From Strigamia acuminata (taxonomy: Eukaryota; Arthropoda; Chilopoda; Geophilomorpha; Linotaeniidae): 64,000 bases of DNA. Position numbers and translations under genes: made by a program. Positions within the stretch are counted from its first letter, which is position 1, and every line of letters begins with the position of its first letter. The stretch lies in the NCBI GenBank assembly GCA_949358305.1, contig OX442319.1, positions 7,998,001 to 8,062,000 on the forward strand, in the 5' to 3' direction. Below the pieces are notes generated by a model. The model ran no database searches, had not been told where the DNA came from, and saw only the letters and a list, made by a program, of their open reading frames with translations. This document shows, in pieces, positions 1 through 13,610 of the stretch.

Positions 1-816
1 TCGCCCCTCCGCTCGTCACAGATTTTTGTCAATATTTGATGAATTTCAACAGATTTTCAGCAATATTTTACAGGACATTTCTGCTCTTTTGGATACATTT
101 TCAAAGGTTTTATTGCTAAAATTCTGGGGAAATTTATCAAATATTGACAAAAAATCGATGCAAGTTTTGTCAGAAATTGATAAAATCTTCTTAAACTCGT
201 CCAACGCGCCGGCGAGTGCACATGCGGGGACAGTGGGCACGTCCAGCCCGCGTGCACACTGTCAGATCGGGCGGTTTCGGGCACAGTTTGATCCGGGCAA
301 ATATCTAGCAAAACTTGCACCGATTTTTTGTCAATTTTAGACAAATTTCAGCGATATTTTACGAGACATTTCTGCTCGATTGGACACATTTCCAGGGGTT
401 TTTTGTAAAACATTGATAAAATTCCGTGGAAATTTATCAAATATTGGCAAAATTCGGTGCTAATTTTGTCAAAAATTAGGAAAAAAAAATTTTCAAAACT
501 TGTCCAACGTGCCGGTAAATCGAGCGCCCACATGCCTAGATAGTGCACGCCCAACCCGCCAAGGCTCGCCCCTCCGCCCGTTGGCGGGAGCCCCGGCCGT
601 CCCCTCTCTCTCTCTTTCTCTCTCTCTCTCGGGCGCCCGGAGCTCGCCCCTCCGCCCGTCACCGACTTTTGACACAATTTTTGATGAAATTCAACGGAAT
701 TTTAGCAACGTTTTACAAAAAACCTGTGGAAATGTGTCCAACCGGGCAGAAATGTGTCGTAAAATGTTGCCGAAATTCTGTGAAAATTTGTCACAAATTG
801 CCAAAAGTCGGTGCAA
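1..816. repeat. Trimer block 0 (partial, last trimer of a block)
   Basis: This is the end of a trimer block that begins outside the window. It carries the ATATTG version of the diagnostic site near 140 and ends, like every block, where the sequence after GTCGGTGCAA switches from ATTTTGTCAG to GTATTGCTAG. CT microsatellite runs occur near 604-630. Confidence 0.9.
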
Positions 817-1112
817 GTATTGCTAGATTTGGGCGCATCAAACTGTGCCGAGATCTGACAGTGTCCACGCGGTTTTGAAGCGCCCACTGTCGACGCACGT
901 GGGCGCTCAATTTACCGGCGCGTTGGACGAGTTTTGAAAAAAGTTTTTTCCTAATTTCTGACAAAACTTGCACCGAATTTTGTCAATATGTGATAAATTT
1001 CCATGGATTTTAAGCAATGTTTTACAGAAGTCCGTCCCATCGGGCAGAAACGTCTCGTAAAATGTCGCTGAAATTCCGTGAAAATCTGTCAAAAATTGAC
1101 AAAAGTTGGTGA
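817..1112. repeat. Spacer D, copy 1 (296 bp)
   Basis: A divergent satellite monomer that always follows a trimer block and precedes a GC module. It has the usual AT-rich core and the CGCGTTGGACGAG boundary motif. Confidence 0.85.
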
Positions 1113-2165
1113 CCGACCCGCGGCGCGTCACGGCGCGGTCGGAGGACGGCCCTCGTCCCCAAAAACCACACTCCGGGTCACGTGGTCTCGCACTCGACTT
1201 TTTCAGTTTTCCCGTTTTCGGCCCGTTACGGCCAAGGACCGTAACGGGTCGAAAACGGGCCGCAACGGGTCGAAAACGGCCGCAACGGGTCGAAAACGGC
1301 CGCAACGGGTCGAAAACGGCCCGCACGGGCCGTTAACGGGCCGCCGACGGTCCCGTCACAATCCCGTAACGGCTCGCACGGGCCGTTAACGGGCCGCCGA
1401 CGGTCCCGTCACGATCCCGTAACGGCTCGCACGGGCCGTTAACGGGCCGCCGACGGTTCCGTAACTATCCCGTAACGGCCCGCACGGGCCGTTAACGGGC
1501 CGCCGACGGTCCCGTCACGACCCCGTAACGGCCCGTACGACCTCATGCGGGCCGTTAACGGGCCGTTAACGGGCCGTTAACGGCCCGTTAACGGCGTAAA
1601 ACCAAAAACAGGATTCGAGATTAATGTCTATGAATGTTGTACGCGTTTTCATGTACGTGTTGTCGGTTGTTGATTTTTTCGATTTACACCGTCACGGCCC
1701 GTTAACGGCCCGTTAACGGCCCGTTAACGGCCCGTCAACGGCCCGCATGGGGTCGCACGGGCCGTTAACGGGCCGCCGACGGTCCCGTCACGATCCCGTA
1801 ACGGCCCGCACGGGCCGTTAACGGGCCGCCGACGGTCCCGTCACGATTCCGTAACGGCTCGCACGGGCCGTTAACGGGCCGCCGACGGTCCCGTCACGAT
1901 CCCGTAACGGCTCGCACGGGCCGTTAACGGGCCGCCGACGGTCCCGTCACGGTCCCGTAACGGCCTTCGTTCCCGGACTTCGGCTCGCCGACGGCCCGTG
2001 CGACCTCATGCGGGCCGCTAACGGGCCGTCAACGGGCCGTTAACGGCCCGTTTTCGACCCGCTACGGCCCGTCACGGCCTGTTGGCCGTGCGACCCGTGA
2101 CTCGGAGTGTGGTTTTTGGGGACGAGGGCCGTCCTCCGGCCGCGCCGCGACGCGCCGCGGGTCGG
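1113..2165. repeat. GC-rich inverted-repeat module 1
   Basis: The module starts with CCGACCCGCGG and ends with the complementary CCGCGGGTCGG. The outer ends match as inverted repeats through the motif CCCCAAAAACCACACTCCG and its complement. Inside are CpG-dense tandem subrepeats: about 20 bp (CAACGGGTCGAAAACGGC) and about 53 bp, rich in the palindrome CCGTTAACGG. They surround an AT-richer core at about 1594-1695. No protein-coding potential is evident. The layout resembles a foldback-type non-autonomous element captured by the satellite, which is inference. It carries one more 20-bp subrepeat than module 2. Confidence 0.85.
1594..1695. other. Invariant AT-richer core of the GC module
   Basis: About 100 bp without the CpG-rich subrepeats separates the two halves of the module. 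By eye the same stretch recurs unchanged near 7315, 13039, 15717 and 25250, the last in a dispersed module with divergent arms. Function unknown. Confidence 0.75.
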
Positions 2166-2500
2166 ACAAGAAACGACCCGGTCGGAAACCGAACCTCAGT
2201 GTCCAATCGGGCAGAAATTGTGCGGAAGTTTAACCAAAAATGGCCAAAAGTCGGTGCAAGTTTTGCACGCAACAAACGTCCGATGTGACAGTGCCCATGC
2301 GGGTTGGACGTGCATGTGGGCGCGTGTGGGCGCTCGATTTACCGGCCCGTTGGACGAGTTAAACCAAAATTTCCCAATATCTTGCATAAATTTAAAGAAG
2401 ATTTGACAGATTTCCAGATTTTAAGCGATGTTTTACATAAGTCCGTCCCATTGCTGAAATTCCGTGAAAATTTGTCAAAAATTGACAAAAGTCTGTGCAA
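2166..2500. repeat. Spacer E, copy 1 (335 bp)
   Basis: It begins ACAAGAAACGACCCGGTCGG, part of which matches the outer arm of the dispersed module at 25640, then changes into a satellite-like monomer. The same spacer recurs at 7887 and 13611, and a fourth copy is split by the BEL insertion at 16255. Confidence 0.85.
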
Positions 2501-5500
2501 ATTTTGTCAGAAATAGGAAACAAAAAATTTAAAATTCGTCCAACGCGCCAGTAAATCGAGCGCGCCCATGCGTGGACAGTGCGCCGGCGGGAGCCCCGGC
2601 CGTCCTCTCTCTCTCTCTCTCTCGGCCGCCAAGGCTCGCCCCTCCGCCCGTCGGCGGGAGCCCCGACCGTCCCCCCTCTCTCTTTCGGCCGCCAAAGGAT
2701 CGCCCCTCCGCTCGTCACAGATTTTTGTCAATATTTGATGAATTTCAACAGATTTTCAGCAATATTTTACAGGACATTTCTGCTCTTTTGGATACATTTT
2801 CAAAGGTTTTATTGCTAAAATTCTGGGGAAATTTATCAAAAATTGACAAAAAATCGATGCAAGTTTTGTCAGAAATTGATAAAATCTTCTTAAACTCGTC
2901 CAACGCGCCGGCGAGTGCACATGCGGGGACAGTGGGCACGTCCAGCCCGCGTGCACACTGTCAGATCGGGCGGTTTCGGGCACAGTTTGATCCGGGCAAA
3001 TATCTAGCAAAACTTGCACCGATTTTTTGTCAATTTTAGACAAATTTCAGCGATATTTTACGAGACATTTCTGCTCGATTGGACACATTTCCAGGGGTTT
3101 TTTGTAAAACATTGATAAAATTCCGTGGAAATTTATCAAATATTGGCAAAATTCGGTGCTAATTTTGTCAAAAATTAGGAAAAAAAAATTTTCAAAACTT
3201 GTCCAACGTGCCGGTAAATCGAGCGCCCACATGCCTAGATAGTGCACGCCCAACCCGCCAAGGCTCGCCCCTCCGCCCGTTGGCGGGAGCCCCGGCCGTC
3301 CCCTCTCTCTCTCTTTCTCTCTCTCTCTCGGGCGCCCGGAGCTCGCCCCTCCGCCCGTCACCGACTTTTGACACAATTTTTGATGAAATTCAACGGAATT
3401 TTAGCAACGTTTTACAAAAAACCTGTGGAAATGTGTCCAACCGGGCAGAAATGTGTCGTAAAATGTTGCCGAAATTCTGTGAAAATTTGTCACAAATTGC
3501 CAAAAGTCGGTGCAAATTTTGTCAGAAATAGGAAACAAAAAATTTAAAATTCGTCCAACGCGCCAGTAAATCGAGCGCGCCCATGCGTGGACAGTGCGCC
3601 GGCGGGAGCCCCGGCCGTCCTCTCTCTCTCTCTCTCTCGGCCGCCAAGGCTCGCCCCTCCGCCCGTCGGCGGGAGCCCCGACCGTCCCCCCTCTCTCTTT
3701 CGGCCGCCAAAGGATCGCCCCTCCGCTCGTCACAGATTTTTGTCAATATTTGATGAATTTCAACAGATTTTCAGCAATATTTTACAGGACATTTCTGCTC
3801 TTTTGGATACATTTTCAAAGGTTTTATTGCTAAAATTCTGGGGAAATTTATCAAATATTGACAAAAAATCGATGCAAGTTTTGTCAGAAATTGATAAAAT
3901 CTTCTTAAACTCGTCCAACGCGCCGGCGAGTGCACATGCGGGGACAGTGGGCACGTCCAGCCCGCGTGCACACTGTCAGATCGGGCGGTTTCGGGCACAG
4001 TTTGATCCGGGCAAATATCTAGCAAAACTTGCACCGATTTTTTGTCAATTTTAGACAAATTTCAGCGATATTTTACGAGACATTTCTGCTCGATTGGACA
4101 CATTTCCAGGGGTTTTTTGTAAAACATTGATAAAATTCCGTGGAAATTTATCAAATATTGGCAAAATTCGGTGCTAATTTTGTCAAAAATTAGGAAAAAA
4201 AAATTTTCAAAACTTGTCCAACGTGCCGGTAAATCGAGCGCCCACATGCCTAGATAGTGCACGCCCAACCCGCCAAGGCTCGCCCCTCCGCCCGTTGGCG
4301 GGAGCCCCGGCCGTCCCCTCTCTCTCTCTTTCTCTCTCTCTCTCGGGCGCCCGGAGCTCGCCCCTCCGCCCGTCACCGACTTTTGACACAATTTTTGATG
4401 AAATTCAACGGAATTTTAGCAACGTTTTACAAAAAACCTGTGGAAATGTGTCCAACCGGGCAGAAATGTGTCGTAAAATGTTGCCGAAATTCTGTGAAAA
4501 TTTGTCACAAATTGCCAAAAGTCGGTGCAAATTTTGTCAGAAATAGGAAACAAAAAATTTAAAATTCGTCCAACGCGCCAGTAAATCGAGCGCGCCCATG
4601 CGTGGACAGTGCGCCGGCGGGAGCCCCGGCCGTCCTCTCTCTCTCTCTCTCTCGGCCGCCAAGGCTCGCCCCTCCGCCCGTCGGCGGGAGCCCCGACCGT
4701 CCCCCCTCTCTCTTTCGGCCGCCAAAGGATCGCCCCTCCGCTCGTCACAGATTTTTGTCAATATTTGATGAATTTCAACAGATTTTCAGCAATATTTTAC
4801 AGGACATTTCTGCTCTTTTGGATACATTTTCAAAGGTTTTATTGCTAAAATTCTGGGGAAATTTATCAAAAATTGACAAAAAATCGATGCAAGTTTTGTC
4901 AGAAATTGATAAAATCTTAAACTCGTCCAACGCGCCGGCGAGTGCACATGCGGGGACAGTGGGCACGTCCAGCCCGCGTGCACACTGTCAGATCGGGCGG
5001 TTTCGGGCACAGTTTGATCCGGGCAAATATCTAGCAAAACTTGCACCGATTTTTTGTCAATTTTAGACAAATTTCAGCGATATTTTACGAGACATTTCTG
5101 CTCGATTGGACACATTTCCAGGGGTTTTTTGTAAAACATTGATAAAATTCCGTGGAAATTTATCAAATATTGGCAAAATTCGGTGCTAATTTTGTCAAAA
5201 ATTAGGAAAAAAAAATTTTCAAAACTTGTCCAACGTGCCGGTAAATCGAGCGCCCACATGCCTAGATAGTGCACGCCCAACCCGCCAAGGCTCGCCCCTC
5301 CGCCCGTTGGCGGGAGCCCCGGCCGTCCCCTCTCTCTCTCTTTCTCTCTCTCTCTCGGGCGCCCGGAGCTCGCCCCTCCGCCCGTCACCGACTTTTGACA
5401 CAATTTTTGATGAAATTCAACGGAATTTTAGCAACGTTTTACAAAAAACCTGTGGAAATGTGTCCAACCGGGCAGAAATGTGTCGTAAAATGTTGCCGAA

Positions 5501-6557
5501 ATTCTGTGAAAATTTGTCACAAATTGCCAAAAGTCGGTGCAAATTTTGTCAGAAATAGGAAACAAAAAATTTAAAATTCGTCCAACGCGCCAGTAAATCG
5601 AGCGCGCCCATGCGTGGACAGTGCGCCGGCGGGAGCCCCGGCCGTCCTCTCTCTCTCTCTCTCTCGGCCGCCAAGGCTCGCCCCTCCGCCCGTCGGCGGG
5701 AGCCCCGACCGTCCCCCCTCTCTCTTTCGGCCGCCAAAGGATCGCCCCTCCGCTCGTCACAGATTTTTGTCAATATTTGATGAATTTCAACAGATTTTCA
5801 GCAATATTTTACAGGACATTTCTGCTCTTTTGGATACATTTTCAAAGGTTTTATTGCTAAAATTCTGGGGAAATTTATCAAATATTGACAAAAAATCGAT
5901 GCAAGTTTTGTCAGAAATTGATAAAATCTTCTTAAACTCGTCCAACGCGCCGGCGAGTGCACATGCGGGGACAGTGGGCACGTCCAGCCCGCGTGCACAC
6001 TGTCAGATCGGGCGGTTTCGGGCACAGTTTGATCCGGGCAAATATCTAGCAAAACTTGCACCGATTTTTTGTCAATTTTAGACAAATTTCAGCGATATTT
6101 TACGAGACATTTCTGCTCGATTGGACACATTTCCAGGGGTTTTTTGTAAAACATTGATAAAATTCCGTGGAAATTTATCAAATATTGGCAAAATTCGGTG
6201 CTAATTTTGTCAAAAATTAGGAAAAAAAAATTTTCAAAACTTGTCCAACGTGCCGGTAAATCGAGCGCCCACATGCCTAGATAGTGCACGCCCAACCCGC
6301 CAAGGCTCGCCCCTCCGCCCGTTGGCGGGAGCCCCGGCCGTCCCCTCTCTCTCTCTTTCTCTCTCTCTCTCGGGCGCCCGGAGCTCGCCCCTCCGCCCGT
6401 CACCGACTTTTGACACAATTTTTGATGAAATTCAACGGAATTTTAGCAACGTTTTACAAAAAACCTGTGGAAATGTGTCCAACCGGGCAGAAATGTGTCG
6501 TAAAATGTTGCCGAAATTCTGTGAAAATTTGTCACAAATTGCCAAAAGTCGGTGCAA
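2501..6557. repeat. Trimer block 1 (four 1,015-bp units)
   Basis: Four head-to-tail A-B-C trimers (4,057 bp; the third lacks 3 bp near 4917). The units alternate between an AAATTG and an ATATTG version of a site in monomer A (near 2838, 3852, 4868 and 5880), so the true local unit is a dimer of about 2,030 bp. CT microsatellites and GC-rich boundaries recur in each unit. Confidence 0.92.
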
Positions 6558-6853
6558 GTATTGCTAGATTTGGGCGCATCAAACTGTGCCGAGATCTGAC
6601 AGTGTCCACGCGGTTTTGAAGCGCCCACTGTCGACGCACGTGGGCGCTCAATTTACCGGCGCGTTGGACGAGTTTTGAAAAAAGTTTTTTCCTAATTTCT
6701 GACAAAACTTGCACCGAATTTTGTCAATATGTGATAAATTTCCATGGATTTTAAGCAATGTTTTACAGAAGTCCGTCCCATCGGGCAGAAACGTCTCGTA
6801 AAATGTCGCTGAAATTCCGTGAAAATCTGTCAAAAATTGACAAAAGTTGGTGA
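6558..6853. repeat. Spacer D, copy 2
   Basis: Same 296-bp spacer as at 817-1112, again between a trimer block and a GC module. Confidence 0.85.
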
Positions 6854-7886
6854 CCGACCCGCGGCGCGTCACGGCGCGGTCGGAGGACGGCCCTCGTCCC
6901 CAAAAACCACACTCCGGGTCACGTGGTCTCGCACTCGACTTTTTCAGTTTTCCCGTTTTCGGCCCGTTACGGCCAAGGACCGTAACGGGTCGAAAACGGG
7001 CCGCAACGGGTCGAAAACGGCCGCAACGGGTCGAAAACGGCCCGCACGGGCCGTTAACGGGCCGCCGACGGTCCCGTCACAATCCCGTAACGGCTCGCAC
7101 GGGCCGTTAACGGGCCGCCGACGGTCCCGTCACGATCCCGTAACGGCTCGCACGGGCCGTTAACGGGCCGCCGACGGTTCCGTAACTATCCCGTAACGGC
7201 CCGCACGGGCCGTTAACGGGCCGCCGACGGTCCCGTCACGACCCCGTAACGGCCCGTACGACCTCATGCGGGCCGTTAACGGGCCGTTAACGGGCCGTTA
7301 ACGGCCCGTTAACGGCGTAAAACCAAAAACAGGATTCGAGATTAATGTCTATGAATGTTGTACGCGTTTTCATGTACGTGTTGTCGGTTGTTGATTTTTT
7401 CGATTTACACCGTCACGGCCCGTTAACGGCCCGTTAACGGCCCGTTAACGGCCCGTCAACGGCCCGCATGGGGTCGCACGGGCCGTTAACGGGCCGCCGA
7501 CGGTCCCGTCACGATCCCGTAACGGCCCGCACGGGCCGTTAACGGGCCGCCGACGGTCCCGTCACGATTCCGTAACGGCTCGCACGGGCCGTTAACGGGC
7601 CGCCGACGGTCCCGTCACGATCCCGTAACGGCTCGCACGGGCCGTTAACGGGCCGCCGACGGTCCCGTCACGGTCCCGTAACGGCCTTCGTTCCCGGACT
7701 TCGGCTCGCCGACGGCCCGTGCGACCTCATGCGGGCCGCTAACGGGCCGTCAACGGGCCGTTAACGGCCCGTTTTCGACCCGCTACGGCCCGTCACGGCC
7801 TGTTGGCCGTGCGACCCGTGACTCGGAGTGTGGTTTTTGGGGACGAGGGCCGTCCTCCGGCCGCGCCGCGACGCGCCGCGGGTCGG
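6854..7886. repeat. GC-rich inverted-repeat module 2
   Basis: 1,033 bp with the same ends, subrepeats and core as module 1, less one 20-bp subrepeat. Like modules 1 and 3 it lacks about 40 bp of the right arm that module 4 retains. Confidence 0.85.
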
Positions 7887-8221
7887 ACAAGAAACGACCC
7901 GGTCGGAAACCGAACCTCAGTGTCCAATCGGGCAGAAATTGTGCGGAAGTTTAACCAAAAATGGCCAAAAGTCGGTGCAAGTTTTGCACGCAACAAACGT
8001 CCGATGTGACAGTGCCCATGCGGGTTGGACGTGCATGTGGGCGCGTGTGGGCGCTCGATTTACCGGCCCGTTGGACGAGTTAAACCAAAATTTCCCAATA
8101 TCTTGCATAAATTTAAAGAAGATTTGACAGATTTCCAGATTTTAAGCGATGTTTTACATAAGTCCGTCCCATTGCTGAAATTCCGTGAAAATTTGTCAAA
8201 AATTGACAAAAGTCTGTGCAA
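7887..8221. repeat. Spacer E, copy 2
   Basis: 335-bp copy of the spacer at 2166-2500. Confidence 0.85.
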
Positions 8222-11200
8222 ATTTTGTCAGAAATAGGAAACAAAAAATTTAAAATTCGTCCAACGCGCCAGTAAATCGAGCGCGCCCATGCGTGGACAG
8301 TGCGCCGGCGGGAGCCCCGGCCGTCCTCTCTCTCTCTCTCTCTCGGCCGCCAAGGCTCGCCCCTCCGCCCGTCGGCGGGAGCCCCGACCGTCCCCCCTCT
8401 CTCTTTCGGCCGCCAAAGGATCGCCCCTCCGCTCGTCACAGATTTTTGTCAATATTTGATGAATTTCAACAGATTTTCAGCAATATTTTACAGGACATTT
8501 CTGCTCTTTTGGATACATTTTCAAAGGTTTTATTGCTAAAATTCTGGGGAAATTTATCAAAAATTGACAAAAAATCGATGCAAGTTTTGTCAGAAATTGA
8601 TAAAATCTTCTTAAACTCGTCCAACGCGCCGGCGAGTGCACATGCGGGGACAGTGGGCACGTCCAGCCCGCGTGCACACTGTCAGATCGGGCGGTTTCGG
8701 GCACAGTTTGATCCGGGCAAATATCTAGCAAAACTTGCACCGATTTTTTGTCAATTTTAGACAAATTTCAGCGATATTTTACGAGACATTTCTGCTCGAT
8801 TGGACACATTTCCAGGGGTTTTTTGTAAAACATTGATAAAATTCCGTGGAAATTTATCAAATATTGGCAAAATTCGGTGCTAATTTTGTCAAAAATTAGG
8901 AAAAAAAAATTTTCAAAACTTGTCCAACGTGCCGGTAAATCGAGCGCCCACATGCCTAGATAGTGCACGCCCAACCCGCCAAGGCTCGCCCCTCCGCCCG
9001 TTGGCGGGAGCCCCGGCCGTCCCCTCTCTCTCTCTTTCTCTCTCTCTCTCGGGCGCCCGGAGCTCGCCCCTCCGCCCGTCACCGACTTTTGACACAATTT
9101 TTGATGAAATTCAACGGAATTTTAGCAACGTTTTACAAAAAACCTGTGGAAATGTGTCCAACCGGGCAGAAATGTGTCGTAAAATGTTGCCGAAATTCTG
9201 TGAAAATTTGTCACAAATTGCCAAAAGTCGGTGCAAATTTTGTCAGAAATAGGAAACAAAAAATTTAAAATTCGTCCAACGCGCCAGTAAATCGAGCGCG
9301 CCCATGCGTGGACAGTGCGCCGGCGGGAGCCCCGGCCGTCCTCTCTCTCTCTCTCTCTCGGCCGCCAAGGCTCGCCCCTCCGCCCGTCGGCGGGAGCCCC
9401 GACCGTCCCCCCTCTCTCTTTCGGCCGCCAAAGGATCGCCCCTCCGCTCGTCACAGATTTTTGTCAATATTTGATGAATTTCAACAGATTTTCAGCAATA
9501 TTTTACAGGACATTTCTGCTCTTTTGGATACATTTTCAAAGGTTTTATTGCTAAAATTCTGGGGAAATTTATCAAATATTGACAAAAAATCGATGCAAGT
9601 TTTGTCAGAAATTGATAAAATCTTCTTAAACTCGTCCAACGCGCCGGCGAGTGCACATGCGGGGACAGTGGGCACGTCCAGCCCGCGTGCACACTGTCAG
9701 ATCGGGCGGTTTCGGGCACAGTTTGATCCGGGCAAATATCTAGCAAAACTTGCACCGATTTTTTGTCAATTTTAGACAAATTTCAGCGATATTTTACGAG
9801 ACATTTCTGCTCGATTGGACACATTTCCAGGGGTTTTTTGTAAAACATTGATAAAATTCCGTGGAAATTTATCAAATATTGGCAAAATTCGGTGCTAATT
9901 TTGTCAAAAATTAGGAAAAAAAAATTTTCAAAACTTGTCCAACGTGCCGGTAAATCGAGCGCCCACATGCCTAGATAGTGCACGCCCAACCCGCCAAGGC
10001 TCGCCCCTCCGCCCGTTGGCGGGAGCCCCGGCCGTCCCCTCTCTCTCTCTTTCTCTCTCTCTCTCGGGCGCCCGGAGCTCGCCCCTCCGCCCGTCACCGA
10101 CTTTTGACACAATTTTTGATGAAATTCAACGGAATTTTAGCAACGTTTTACAAAAAACCTGTGGAAATGTGTCCAACCGGGCAGAAATGTGTCGTAAAAT
10201 GTTGCCGAAATTCTGTGAAAATTTGTCACAAATTGCCAAAAGTCGGTGCAAATTTTGTCAGAAATAGGAAACAAAAAATTTAAAATTCGTCCAACGCGCC
10301 AGTAAATCGAGCGCGCCCATGCGTGGACAGTGCGCCGGCGGGAGCCCCGGCCGTCCTCTCTCTCTCTCTCTCTCGGCCGCCAAGGCTCGCCCCTCCGCCC
10401 GTCGGCGGGAGCCCCGACCGTCCCCCCTCTCTCTTTCGGCCGCCAAAGGATCGCCCCTCCGCTCGTCACAGATTTTTGTCAATATTTGATGAATTTCAAC
10501 AGATTTTCAGCAATATTTTACAGGACATTTCTGCTCTTTTGGATACATTTTCAAAGGTTTTATTGCTAAAATTCTGGGGAAATTTATCAAAAATTGACAA
10601 AAAATCGATGCAAGTTTTGTCAGAAATTGATAAAATCTTCTTAAACTCGTCCAACGCGCCGGCGAGTGCACATGCGGGGACAGTGGGCACGTCCAGCCCG
10701 CGTGCACACTGTCAGATCGGGCGGTTTCGGGCACAGTTTGATCCGGGCAAATATCTAGCAAAACTTGCACCGATTTTTTGTCAATTTTAGACAAATTTCA
10801 GCGATATTTTACGAGACATTTCTGCTCGATTGGACACATTTCCAGGGGTTTTTTGTAAAACATTGATAAAATTCCGTGGAAATTTATCAAATATTGGCAA
10901 AATTCGGTGCTAATTTTGTCAAAAATTAGGAAAAAAAAATTTTCAAAACTTGTCCAACGTGCCGGTAAATCGAGCGCCCACATGCCTAGATAGTGCACGC
11001 CCAACCCGCCAAGGCTCGCCCCTCCGCCCGTTGGCGGGAGCCCCGGCCGTCCCCTCTCTCTCTCTTTCTCTCTCTCTCTCGGGCGCCCGGAGCTCGCCCC
11101 TCCGCCCGTCACCGACTTTTGACACAATTTTTGATGAAATTCAACGGAATTTTAGCAACGTTTTACAAAAAACCTGTGGAAATGTGTCCAACCGGGCAGA

Positions 11201-12281
11201 AATGTGTCGTAAAATGTTGCCGAAATTCTGTGAAAATTTGTCACAAATTGCCAAAAGTCGGTGCAAATTTTGTCAGAAATAGGAAACAAAAAATTTAAAA
11301 TTCGTCCAACGCGCCAGTAAATCGAGCGCGCCCATGCGTGGACAGTGCGCCGGCGGGAGCCCCGGCCGTCCTCTCTCTCTCTCTCTCTCGGCCGCCAAGG
11401 CTCGCCCCTCCGCCCGTCGGCGGGAGCCCCGACCGTCCCCCCTCTCTCTTTCGGCCGCCAAAGGATCGCCCCTCCGCTCGTCACAGATTTTTGTCAATAT
11501 TTGATGAATTTCAACAGATTTTCAGCAATATTTTACAGGACATTTCTGCTCTTTTGGATACATTTTCAAAGGTTTTATTGCTAAAATTCTGGGGAAATTT
11601 ATCAAATATTGACAAAAAATCGATGCAAGTTTTGTCAGAAATTGATAAAATCTTCTTAAACTCGTCCAACGCGCCGGCGAGTGCACATGCGGGGACAGTG
11701 GGCACGTCCAGCCCGCGTGCACACTGTCAGATCGGGCGGTTTCGGGCACAGTTTGATCCGGGCAAATATCTAGCAAAACTTGCACCGATTTTTTGTCAAT
11801 TTTAGACAAATTTCAGCGATATTTTACGAGACATTTCTGCTCGATTGGACACATTTCCAGGGGTTTTTTGTAAAACATTGATAAAATTCCGTGGAAATTT
11901 ATCAAATATTGGCAAAATTCGGTGCTAATTTTGTCAAAAATTAGGAAAAAAAAATTTTCAAAACTTGTCCAACGTGCCGGTAAATCGAGCGCCCACATGC
12001 CTAGATAGTGCACGCCCAACCCGCCAAGGCTCGCCCCTCCGCCCGTTGGCGGGAGCCCCGGCCGTCCCCTCTCTCTCTCTTTCTCTCTCTCTCTCGGGCG
12101 CCCGGAGCTCGCCCCTCCGCCCGTCACCGACTTTTGACACAATTTTTGATGAAATTCAACGGAATTTTAGCAACGTTTTACAAAAAACCTGTGGAAATGT
12201 GTCCAACCGGGCAGAAATGTGTCGTAAAATGTTGCCGAAATTCTGTGAAAATTTGTCACAAATTGCCAAAAGTCGGTGCAA
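8222..12281. repeat. Trimer block 2 (four 1,015-bp units)
   Basis: Exactly 4 x 1,015 bp. The alternation of the two trimer variants repeats in the same order as in block 1, so the block of four was copied as a whole. Confidence 0.92.
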
Positions 12282-12577
12282 GTATTGCTAGATTTGGGCG
12301 CATCAAACTGTGCCGAGATCTGACAGTGTCCACGCGGTTTTGAAGCGCCCACTGTCGACGCACGTGGGCGCTCAATTTACCGGCGCGTTGGACGAGTTTT
12401 GAAAAAAGTTTTTTCCTAATTTCTGACAAAACTTGCACCGAATTTTGTCAATATGTGATAAATTTCCATGGATTTTAAGCAATGTTTTACAGAAGTCCGT
12501 CCCATCGGGCAGAAACGTCTCGTAAAATGTCGCTGAAATTCCGTGAAAATCTGTCAAAAATTGACAAAAGTTGGTGA
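12282..12577. repeat. Spacer D, copy 3
   Basis: Same 296-bp spacer as at 817-1112. Confidence 0.85.
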
Positions 12578-13610
12578 CCGACCCGCGGCGCGTCACGGCG
12601 CGGTCGGAGGACGGCCCTCGTCCCCAAAAACCACACTCCGGGTCACGTGGTCTCGCACTCGACTTTTTCAGTTTTCCCGTTTTCGGCCCGTTACGGCCAA
12701 GGACCGTAACGGGTCGAAAACGGGCCGCAACGGGTCGAAAACGGCCGCAACGGGTCGAAAACGGCCCGCACGGGCCGTTAACGGGCCGCCGACGGTCCCG
12801 TCACAATCCCGTAACGGCTCGCACGGGCCGTTAACGGGCCGCCGACGGTCCCGTCACGATCCCGTAACGGCTCGCACGGGCCGTTAACGGGCCGCCGACG
12901 GTTCCGTAACTATCCCGTAACGGCCCGCACGGGCCGTTAACGGGCCGCCGACGGTCCCGTCACGACCCCGTAACGGCCCGTACGACCTCATGCGGGCCGT
13001 TAACGGGCCGTTAACGGGCCGTTAACGGCCCGTTAACGGCGTAAAACCAAAAACAGGATTCGAGATTAATGTCTATGAATGTTGTACGCGTTTTCATGTA
13101 CGTGTTGTCGGTTGTTGATTTTTTCGATTTACACCGTCACGGCCCGTTAACGGCCCGTTAACGGCCCGTTAACGGCCCGTCAACGGCCCGCATGGGGTCG
13201 CACGGGCCGTTAACGGGCCGCCGACGGTCCCGTCACGATCCCGTAACGGCCCGCACGGGCCGTTAACGGGCCGCCGACGGTCCCGTCACGATTCCGTAAC
13301 GGCTCGCACGGGCCGTTAACGGGCCGCCGACGGTCCCGTCACGATCCCGTAACGGCTCGCACGGGCCGTTAACGGGCCGCCGACGGTCCCGTCACGGTCC
13401 CGTAACGGCCTTCGTTCCCGGACTTCGGCTCGCCGACGGCCCGTGCGACCTCATGCGGGCCGCTAACGGGCCGTCAACGGGCCGTTAACGGCCCGTTTTC
13501 GACCCGCTACGGCCCGTCACGGCCTGTTGGCCGTGCGACCCGTGACTCGGAGTGTGGTTTTTGGGGACGAGGGCCGTCCTCCGGCCGCGCCGCGACGCGC
13601 CGCGGGTCGG
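12578..13610. repeat. GC-rich inverted-repeat module 3
   Basis: 1,033 bp, the same length and layout as module 2. Confidence 0.85.

Noticed and set aside
1113-2165. CRISPR-like array (short direct repeats)
   Set aside because: The 20-bp and 53-bp units are contiguous subrepeats without unique spacers, in a eukaryotic genome, with no cas genes.
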